Of a stretch of DNA of 19,430 bases, positions 13,840-19,430 are shown one piece after another. A program made the translations under genes and the position numbers. The stretch is from Pseudomonadota bacterium. GTDB lineage: Bacteria > Pseudomonadota > Gammaproteobacteria > Burkholderiales > Sulfuriferulaceae. The stretch is taken from NCBI GenBank assembly GCA_021790625.1, contig JAJYGL010000158.1, positions 1 to 19,430 on the forward strand. Direction: 5' to 3'. Within the stretch, counting starts at the first letter, position 1. Every line of letters begins with the position of its first letter. Below the pieces are notes generated by a model. It saw only the letters and a program-made list of their open reading frames with translations. It was not told the DNA's origin and made no database searches.

Positions 13840-16656
13840 TTAATTTCTCCGCACAAGCATCGGTTTGAGGTAATGGCCAGTCAAACTGTCCGAATGTAAT
13901 GCCACATCTTCCGGTGTACCCTGCGCCACGATTTTGCCGCCACGTTCGCCCCCAAAGGGACCTATATCGACAACCCAGTCAGCAGTTTTGATAACATCCA
14001 GATTATGCTCGATAATCACTAGCGTATTGCCCTGATCGGCCAAACGATGCAGCACCGTGAGTAACAGAGAAATATCGTGAAAATGCAGACCTGTCGTTGG
14101 TTCATCCAGAATGTACAAAGTACGACCGGTATCGCGTTTCGACAGTTCCAGCGCCAGCTTGACCCGTTGCGCCTCGCCACCGGACAAAGTCGTCGCTGCC
14201 TGACCAAGCTGGATATAACCAAGCCCAACATCGACCAATGTCCGCAGTTTGCGCGCCAACACGGGAACCGCAGCAAAAAATTCCAGCGCGACTTCAACCG
14301 TCAATGCCAGCACATCGGCAATCGTTTTGTTTTTATAGCGGATTTCCAGCGTTTCACGGTTATAGCGCAAACCATGGCAAACATCACATGCCACATAAAT
14401 ATCCGGTAAAAAGTGCATGGCAACTTTCACCACGCCATCACCCTGACAAGCTTCGCAACGTCCGCCTTTCACATTAAACGAAAAACGTCCCGGACTGTAG
14501 CCGCGCTCACGCGCACCCGGCACACCGGCAAACAGCTCTCGTATCGGCGTAAACAGACCACTATATGTCGCAGGATTGGAACGTGGGGTCCGTCCAATCG
14601 GAGATTGATCGATATTGATAACCTTATCGAACAGTTCCAGACCGATGATACGATCATACGGTTGCGGTTCAGCATGGCTGCCATGTAAATGTCGTGCCAT
14701 CGCGCTATACAACGTATCATTCACCAGCGTGGATTTTCCGGAACCGGATACGCCTGTCACACAAGTCAGCAATCCCGCAAACAACGACAAATCAACATGC
14801 TGTAAATTATTGCCACGGGCGCCCTGTAACACCAGTCGGCGCGCCGGATCTCCCGTTCGCCGTTGCATGGGTCCGGCAATGGTAAGTCGTCCGGACAGAT
14901 ACGCGCCGGTAAGCGATGACGGTTCGGCCATAATCGCTGCCGCATCACCACTGGCAACCACCTCGCCACCATGCACCCCTGCACCAGGCCCCATGTCCAC
15001 CACGAAATCCGCGCGCCGGATGGCATCTTCATCGTGCTCGACCACAATCACCGAATTGCCCAGATCGCGCAATCGACACAAGGTATCCAGCAAGCGCTGA
15101 TTGTCGTGCTGATGCAACCCGATCGAAGGTTCATCCAGCACATACATGACGCCGGTCAACCCAGAGCCAATCTGCGATGCCAGCCGGATACGCTGCGCTT
15201 CGCCGCCCGACAAGGTTTCAGCGCTACGGTCGAGCGATAGATAATCCAACCCCACATCCATCAAAAACTGCAAACGACTGACGATTTCACGCACGATGCG
15301 TTCTGCAATGGTTTGCCGGTTTCCCTCCAGCTGCAAGGTATCAAAAAACCGGCGCGCTTGTCCGAGCGGTAAAGCAGAAATGGCTGGCAATGAATACTCG
15401 CCCACCAACACATGACGCGCCTCTGGGCGCAAACGCTGCCCACCGCACGCCGGGCACGCGCTACTGCTACGGTATTGCGCCAAATCGTCACGCACCGTCA
15501 TCGATTCAGTATCACGGTAACGCCGCTCCAATGTCGCCAGCACACCTTCAAACACATGTTGACGCAAACGCTTTTCGTCTGGGTACTGAAACGCAATACT
15601 GTCTTTACCACTACCGCGCAAAACGACTGTCTGCACCGCTTCCGGCAACGCCTGCCAAGGCGTTTCCAGATCAAAGCCATAATGACGCGCCAGACTCATC
15701 AACAAATGAAAAGCAAACGGATTACGCCGATCCCAGCCTTTAATGGCGCCATCGGCCAACGACAGGTGGGGAGCGACCACCACTTTACGCGGATCAAAAA
15801 AGGCAATTACGCCCAAGCCATCGCAACGTGGGCAAGCGCCCGCCGGATTGTTGAAAGAAAACAGGCGTGGCTCCAGCTCAGCCAGCGAATAATCACACAC
15901 CGGACAAGCAAAACGGGACGAGAATACATGCTCGCTACCACCCTCCATATCGACGATCACTGCGCGACCATCCGCATGCCGCAACGCCATCTCAAACGAT
16001 TCCGCCAGCCGCTGCGCCATATCGTCCCGCACCACCAGTCTGTCTACCACGATATCGACAGAATGTTTTTTCTGTTTATCCAGCACCGGCAGGCTATCAA
16101 TGTCATACACCACGCCATCGATGCGCAAACGCACAAAGCCCTGCGCCCGCAACTCGTCAAACAGCTCCGGATGCGCTCCCTTGCGCCCCGCCACTACCGG
16201 CGAGAGCACCATCAGCTTCGTTCCCCTCGGCAACGCCATGACGTGATCCACCATCTGCGATACCGTCTGCGCGCTCAATTCCTGGTGATGCTCGGGACAT
16301 TGTGGTCTGCCGGTACGCGCATACAACAGCCGCAGATAATCATGAATTTCCGTCACCGTCCCTACTGTCGAACGCGGATTGTGACTGGCTGATTTTTGCT
16401 CGATGGAAATGGCCGGCGACAAGCCCTCGATCGCATCGACATCCGGTTTTTCCATCAATTGCAGAAATTGACGCGCGTAGGCCGACAACGACTCGACATA
16501 ACGACGCTGCCCCTCGGCATACAATGTATCGAATGCCAGCGATGATTTCCCCGAACCGGACAGGCCGGTCAACACCACCAACCGGTTCCGTGGCAAATCC
16601 AGACTGATGTTCTTCAGATTATGTGTGCGCGCACCGCGTATCCGGATTTCATCCAT
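13840..16656 (-). CDS. uvrA: Excinuclease ABC subunit A (UvrA)
   Basis: UvrA is the damage-recognition ATPase of nucleotide excision repair; a UvrA dimer with UvrB scans DNA and hands lesions to UvrB and UvrC. The 938-residue protein has two ABC modules: Walker A GLSGSGKS at 31-38 and, later, GVSGSGKSTLVNDT, with signatures LSGGEAQRIRLASQIG and LSGGEAQRVKLALEL. It has the zinc modules CPVCDYSLAELEPRLFSF / CPRCDGLG and CEACQGDGVVKVAMHF / CDVCHGLRYNRETLE. I chose ATG 16656 (MDEIRIRGARTHNLKN), which matches the usual UvrA N-terminus; an in-frame TTG at 16668 adds four residues. I found no convincing LexA box upstream. It is divergent from the MFS gene and followed 3 bp later by the SNF2 helicase. 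Confidence 0.98.
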   Translation of the reverse strand: MDEIRIRGARTHNLKNISLDLPRNRLVVLTGLSGSGKSSLAFDTLYAEGQRRYVESLSAYARQFLQLMEKPDVDAIEGLSPAISIEQKSASHNPRSTVGTVTEIHDYLRLLYARTGRPQCPEHHQELSAQTVSQMVDHVMALPRGTKLMVLSPVVAGRKGAHPELFDELRAQGFVRLRIDGVVYDIDSLPVLDKQKKHSVDIVVDRLVVRDDMAQRLAESFEMALRHADGRAVIVDMEGGSEHVFSSRFACPVCDYSLAELEPRLFSFNNPAGACPRCDGLGVIAFFDPRKVVVAPHLSLADGAIKGWDRRNPFAFHLLMSLARHYGFDLETPWQALPEAVQTVVLRGSGKDSIAFQYPDEKRLRQHVFEGVLATLERRYRDTESMTVRDDLAQYRSSSACPACGGQRLRPEARHVLVGEYSLPAISALPLGQARRFFDTLQLEGNRQTIAERIVREIVSRLQFLMDVGLDYLSLDRSAETLSGGEAQRIRLASQIGSGLTGVMYVLDEPSIGLHQHDNQRLLDTLCRLRDLGNSVIVVEHDEDAIRRADFVVDMGPGAGVHGGEVVASGDAAAIMAEPSSLTGAYLSGRLTIAGPMQRRTGDPARRLVLQGARGNNLQHVDLSLFAGLLTCVTGVSGSGKSTLVNDTLYSAMARHLHGSHAEPQPYDRIIGLELFDKVINIDQSPIGRTPRSNPATYSGLFTPIRELFAGVPGARERGYSPGRFSFNVKGGRCEACQGDGVVKVAMHFLPDIYVACDVCHGLRYNRETLEIRYKNKTIADVLALTVEVALEFFAAVPVLARKLRTLVDVGLGYIQLGQAATTLSGGEAQRVKLALELSKRDTGRTLYILDEPTTGLHFHDISLLLTVLHRLADQGNTLVIIEHNLDVIKTADWVVDIGPFGGERGGKIVAQGTPEDVALHSDSLTGHYLKPMLVRRN

Positions 16657-16861
16657 ATCTTGTATCAACCTGTTCCAACACCCACATCAGTCCACCCATT
16701 AAAAACAATCCATCAACCTTAACGTGCCACGAACTTTGTTCGACGAGAGCTGTCGACCCGTGATTCATCTACAGAAGACAACCATGCACAACATCATCCA
16801 ACACGGCTGGATGCAGCACAGCCAGATACTCCTGACCCAGGAAGCCATGACGACAAAGTTC

Positions 16862-16892
16862 TTGACGACAGACCAGTTCAACCTGCTAATAT
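16862..16892 (+). promoter_or_regulatory. Candidate promoter of the MFS-ssb unit
   Basis: TTGACG (16862-16867) and TAATAT (16887-16892) are separated by 19 bp, slightly long, but the -10 is extended by TGC (16884-16886). The leader would be about 20-50 bases depending on which MFS start is used. Confidence 0.5.
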
Positions 16893-16920
16893 ACCCACTT
16901 TTCGTGGCAATCCCAAGCAT

Positions 16921-18330
16921 ATGAAACAAAATGAAGCAGTTTCGGAAAAAATGACGGCAGCAGAACGGCGTGCCAGCGCTGGTCTTGCCAGTATTTTTGG
17001 CCTGCGCATGCTCGGTATGTTCTTGATTCTGCCAGTATTTGCACTGTACGCCACCACGCTTCCCGGCGGACAGGACCGCACCATGGTCGGACTCGCCCTT
17101 GGCGCCTACGGACTCACCCAGGCATTACTACAACTCCCTCTTGGCATGGCCTCCGACAAATTTGGCCGCAAGCGCGTCATTTATCTAGGGCTTATCCTGT
17201 TTGCCATCGGCAGCTTCGTCGCCGCATCCGCTACCACCATACAAATCATCATCCTCGGCCGTGTCATTCAAGGCGCGGGCGCCATCTCGGCGGCCGTCAC
17301 CGCTTTGCTGGCCGACTCTACCCGCGAAGAGCATCGTACCCAGGCCATGGCCATGATAGGCGGCACCATTGGACTCACCTTCGCTGCCTCACTGGTCATG
17401 GGACCAGCCATGTATCAATATATCGGCATGCACGGCATCTTTGCATTGACCGGCGTGTTGTCGCTCGTCGCCATCGCCGTCGTCAAATGGTACATACCTA
17501 ACCCTATCACCAGTCATTTTCACAGCGATGCCGAAGCCAACACCGCCAAACTTGGCGATGTGCTGCGCAATGCCCAGCTATTACGGCTCAATTTTGGCAT
17601 TTTTTCCCTGCATGCCGCACAAATGGCCATGTTCGTCGCCATTCCGTTCGGCCTGGAGCGCACCGGCCACTTAAACATCGACCAACAATGGAAAGTTTAC
17701 CTGCCCGTGGTCGTCGTCGCCTTCATCATCATGATTCCTGCCATTATCTATGGCGAAAAAAAGGCGCGACTGAAAGAAGTTTTTGTCTCCGCCGTTGCCC
17801 TGCTACTGGCGGCACAAATTGCCATGGCTGCCAGCATGAGCAGCAGTTTCTGGGGCATCATCGCCGGATTGACCGCTTATTTCATTGCTTTCAACGTACT
17901 TGAAGCCACACTGCCCTCACTTATTTCAAAAATTGCGCCGACAGGTGCAAAAGGAACAGCCATTGGGGTGTACAATACTTCACAATCGCTCGGACTGTTT
18001 TTCGGCGGCGCGCTCGGAGGCTGGCTATCACAGCATTACGGCCTGTCTTCCGTTTATGTGTTTGGTTCTATTATCATCGCCATTTGGCTGTTGGTAGCAA
18101 TTGGCATGAAGGCACCACCTGCGGTCAAAACGCGCATGTTTCATCTGCGCGCCATCACCGCAGACGACGCCCGCCAACTGACCACCGCCTTGCAAGCCAT
18201 TGATGGCGTGTTCGAAGTTGGCGTTATTGCTGAAGAACAGATAGCGATTCTGAAAGTATTGCAACGCGGCTGGAATGAACCCGCCGCCCTTGAATTATTG
18301 GAGAAATACAGCCATGGCATCGGTCAATAA
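16921..18330 (+). CDS. YajR-like MFS transporter with C-terminal YAM-type domain
   Basis: A 12-helix inner-membrane major facilitator transporter, 469 residues. TM1 holds IFGLRMLGMFLILPVFALYA, and motif A is GMASDKFGRKRV at residues 75-86 between TM2 and TM3. A soluble C-terminal domain of about 70 residues follows (from about 398: RMFHLRAITADDARQLTTAL, later VFEVGVIAEEQIAIL), like the ferredoxin-fold YAM domain of E. coli YajR. The substrate is unknown; drug/proton antiport is often assumed for the family. ATG 16921 lacks a ribosome site; ATG 16951 (MTAAERRASAGLA) has GGA six bases upstream and matches how I expect homologues to begin, so it may be the true start. The 3' end overlaps ssb by 17 bp. 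The order uvrA-MFS-ssb is common in Betaproteobacteria. Confidence 0.92.
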   Translation: MKQNEAVSEKMTAAERRASAGLASIFGLRMLGMFLILPVFALYATTLPGGQDRTMVGLALGAYGLTQALLQLPLGMASDKFGRKRVIYLGLILFAIGSFVAASATTIQIIILGRVIQGAGAISAAVTALLADSTREEHRTQAMAMIGGTIGLTFAASLVMGPAMYQYIGMHGIFALTGVLSLVAIAVVKWYIPNPITSHFHSDAEANTAKLGDVLRNAQLLRLNFGIFSLHAAQMAMFVAIPFGLERTGHLNIDQQWKVYLPVVVVAFIIMIPAIIYGEKKARLKEVFVSAVALLLAAQIAMAASMSSSFWGIIAGLTAYFIAFNVLEATLPSLISKIAPTGAKGTAIGVYNTSQSLGLFFGGALGGWLSQHYGLSSVYVFGSIIIAIWLLVAIGMKAPPAVKTRMFHLRAITADDARQLTTALQAIDGVFEVGVIAEEQIAILKVLQRGWNEPAALELLEKYSHGIGQ

Positions 18331-18775
18331 AGTCATCCTGATTGGTAACCTCGGACGCGACCCGGAAACCCGCTACATGCCCAGCGGAGAAGCCGTGGTC
18401 AACATTGCGCTCGCCACTACCGACAACTGGAAAGACAAAAACGGCGAAAAACAGGAACGCACCGAATGGCACCGCATCGTCATCTTTGGCAAACTGGCTG
18501 AAATTGCAGCCGAATACCTGAAAAAAGGCTCGCAAGTCTATTTTGAAGGCGGCCTGCGCACACGCAAATGGACCAACAAAGAAGGGCAAGACCAATACAC
18601 CACCGAAATCGTCGCCGACAAGATGCAAATGCTCGGCAGCCGTAGTGGCGGCTCTGCCCGTATGGATGAGGACGCCGGCGCTCCTCCCGCCAAAAACAAC
18701 CGACCCGCCGCACCACCCCCCGCCGACAAACCCGGCAGCGGCTTCGACGATCTGGACGACGATATTCCGTTTTGA
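18314..18775 (+). CDS. ssb: Single-stranded DNA-binding protein SSB
   Basis: SSB coats single-stranded DNA in replication, recombination and repair and recruits partners through its acidic tail. The 153-residue protein has the OB-fold at residues 1-110 (MASVNKVILIGNLGRDPETR, TTDNWKDKNGEKQERTEWHR, VYFEGGLRTRKW), a Pro/Ala-rich linker and the conserved tip DLDDDIPF. The start ATG 18314 is chosen because the protein begins MASVNKVILIG as in the family, with GGAG at 18300-18303 ten bases before it. A longer frame from 18275 only adds MFS-overlapping sequence. It overlaps the last 17 bp of the MFS gene in another frame, so it is likely translationally coupled. Confidence 0.98.
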   Translation: MASVNKVILIGNLGRDPETRYMPSGEAVVNIALATTDNWKDKNGEKQERTEWHRIVIFGKLAEIAAEYLKKGSQVYFEGGLRTRKWTNKEGQDQYTTEIVADKMQMLGSRSGGSARMDEDAGAPPAKNNRPAAPPPADKPGSGFDDLDDDIPF

Positions 18776-18802
18776 GATATACCTAAATCAACTTTGTAAA
18801 CT

Positions 18803-18837
18803 AATCCCTCTATACCTTCTGGTTTAGAGGGATTTTT
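18803..18837 (+). terminator. Intrinsic terminator after ssb
   Basis: AATCCCTCTA (18803-18812) pairs perfectly with TAGAGGGATT (18825-18834) around a 12-base loop, running into a T tract. It lies 28 bp past the ssb stop and closes the MFS-ssb unit. Confidence 0.9.
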
Positions 18838-18865
18838 ATTGTTTACTTCTTCTCAAAACATACTC

Positions 18866-19004
18866 GATGGGACAGGGCTTGGCGGGCAAACTGCCGCGTT
18901 ATGCCTCTTGTCAAGGAGAACATCCCTTGACTGCAAGCTACACCTTGCATTCCGTCCCGCCAGGCCATCACCGCGACCATGTGGAAATTAATCAGTCGTT
19001 CTCC
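18866..19004 (-). mobile_element. Decayed half copy of MITE family A (A3, inverted)
   Basis: Reverse-complement similarity to the left half of A1 and A2 is clear, in the order GGCTTGGCGGGC, AACTGCCGCGTT, GTCAAGGAGAA, CCTTGCATT, CCCGCCAGGCCA, ending near a degraded terminal repeat (AATCAGTCGTTCTCC). I estimate about 75-80% identity by eye. The right half is missing and no target duplication is visible, so it is much older than A1 and A2. Confidence 0.75.
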
Positions 19005-19052
19005 AGGCTTCGCTGTTTGAAATTTAGCGAGGCAGGCCAAAAAAGATGTCAT

Positions 19053-19077
19053 AAAAAAACCACCAGCAGACCAATGG
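19053..19077 (-). terminator. Weak candidate terminator after the antitoxin gene
   Basis: On the minus strand CCATT and GGTGG can form a 5-bp stem with two G-T pairs around eight bases, followed by seven T. It begins a few bases after the antitoxin stop, where a toxin gene would normally follow. Confidence 0.3.
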
Positions 19078-19083
19078 GCAGGC

Positions 19084-19281
19084 TCATTGCCTGATTTTGG
19101 TAAGAGCCGCTGCTTTTACTTCGCTCCACGGAACCACATCATTAGGGTTGGCAATATAATCCGCGAGGTGGCGATCAAGTTCCGTTTTCTGCGCTTCGGT
19201 TAACGATGGCGCGGCATCACGACTAACAAGACCATCCCATATAGCTTCTACCAACTCGATTTGTTCGTCAATATCGAGCAC
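19084..19281 (-). CDS. Addiction-module antitoxin (TIGR02574/Unstab_antitox-like), toxin partner absent
   Basis: The 65-residue frame (LDIDEQIELVEAIWDGLV, then SLTEAQKTELDRHLADYIAN and DDVVPW-like NDVVPWSEVKA) matches the small putative antitoxins usually paired with RelE/ParE-type toxins. The listed start is a GTG at 19281-19279 with no ribosome site. The frame remains open and family-like further upstream (DTPLLQQVRV) to an ATA at 19311-19309 that has GGAG seven bases before it, where an ATG would be expected. The start codon may therefore be mutated. No toxin frame follows downstream; instead there is a weak terminator and the old MITE copy A3. It may be an orphan antitoxin or a pseudogene. 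Confidence 0.7.
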   Translation of the reverse strand: MLDIDEQIELVEAIWDGLVSRDAAPSLTEAQKTELDRHLADYIANPNDVVPWSEVKAAALTKIRQ

Positions 19282-19321
19282 ACGAACTTGCTGTAAGAGT
19301 GGAGTGTCTATGATCCGACTC

Positions 19322-19338
19322 CATTCAAAACCAATGGG
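19322..19338. promoter_or_regulatory. Small inverted repeat upstream of the antitoxin gene
   Basis: CCATT and AATGG flank CAAAACC, a 5-bp dyad about 10-25 bp upstream of the presumed antitoxin start. Antitoxins commonly bind dyads near their own promoters, but this one is short and could be chance. Confidence 0.2.
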
Positions 19339-19378
19339 ATGATTCTAGCGCCCTTCGCACACCATGTCGAACAAATGC

Positions 19379-19430
19379 TTAAGAAACCGCTGCTTAACTC
19401 CTCCATAAATCGCGTTGCGACTCAAGAGTT
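19379..19430 (-). mobile_element. Start of a further family-A MITE copy (A4), runs off the window
   Basis: The last 50 bases (GCTGCTTAACTCCTCCATAA, then ATCGCGTTGCGACTCAAGA) match the inverted right end of A1 and A2 (GCTGATTTATTCCTCCATGA, then ACCGCGTTGCGAGTCAAAT). The terminal repeat is degraded. The element continues past the window edge. Confidence 0.65.

Noticed and set aside
15412..16392. A 326-codon plus-strand frame
   Set aside because: It is the antisense shadow of uvrA, whose motifs are unmistakable on the minus strand.
16657..16920. LexA (SOS) box upstream of uvrA
   Set aside because: CTGT near 16750 and ACAG near 16773 are separated by about 17 bases rather than 8; no site near the CTGT-N8-ACAG form was found.
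16724..16924. A 66-codon plus-strand frame in the uvrA-MFS intergenic region
   Set aside because: No ribosome site, overlaps the candidate MFS promoter and start, and shows no recognisable protein pattern.
18843..19052. A toxin gene downstream of the antitoxin
   Set aside because: The only minus-strand frame there (69 codons) is made from the decayed family-A MITE and does not resemble RelE/ParE toxins.

Overview
The window looks like a chromosomal segment of a betaproteobacterium (GC roughly 50-55%). The reasons are a DUF2863 protein, a family I know essentially from Betaproteobacteria, the order uvrA / YajR-like MFS / ssb, and a DciA-type gene divergent from secA. I cannot name the genus from sequence alone.

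Layout, left to right. (1) 1-790: tail of an unrecognised gene, the first 33 codons of mscL with the rest deleted, then dciA on the minus strand. (2) 791-4660: secA followed closely by a DUF2863 gene, both plus strand. (3) about 4661-6625: an apparently complete IS607-type transposon (minus strand) with serine recombinase TnpA and RuvC-type nuclease TnpB, inserted just after the DUF2863 stop. (4) 6632-8578: a large secreted lipoprotein (minus) with a strong intrinsic terminator. (5) 8579-10479: about 1.9 kb without an intact gene, built from three direct copies of a hairpin repeat (family B), two terminal-inverted-repeat MITEs (family A), a 159-bp palindromic MITE inside one of them, and gene debris. 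(6) 10480-16656: uvrA and a SWIM-SNF2 helicase, co-oriented on the minus strand 3 bp apart. (7) 16657-18840: divergent promoter region, a YajR-like MFS transporter overlapping ssb, and the ssb terminator. (8) 18841-19430: a decayed family-A copy, an addiction-module antitoxin gene with no visible toxin and no ATG where a start is expected, and the start of another family-A copy running off the window.

The core genes serve housekeeping: protein export (SecA), replication and repair (DciA, UvrA, SSB, the SNF2 helicase) and transport. The accessory content is mostly mobile DNA. The most striking structure is a three-level nested insertion at 9179-9755: repeat B interrupted by MITE A (TTAG duplication), itself interrupted by a palindromic MITE (CTAG duplication). 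The TnpB has all three RuvC acidic residues and a candidate guide-RNA 3' stem-loop at its end, so it may be an active RNA-guided nuclease. I found no CRISPR array, tRNA or rRNA, and nothing I would confidently call a wholly new multi-gene system.
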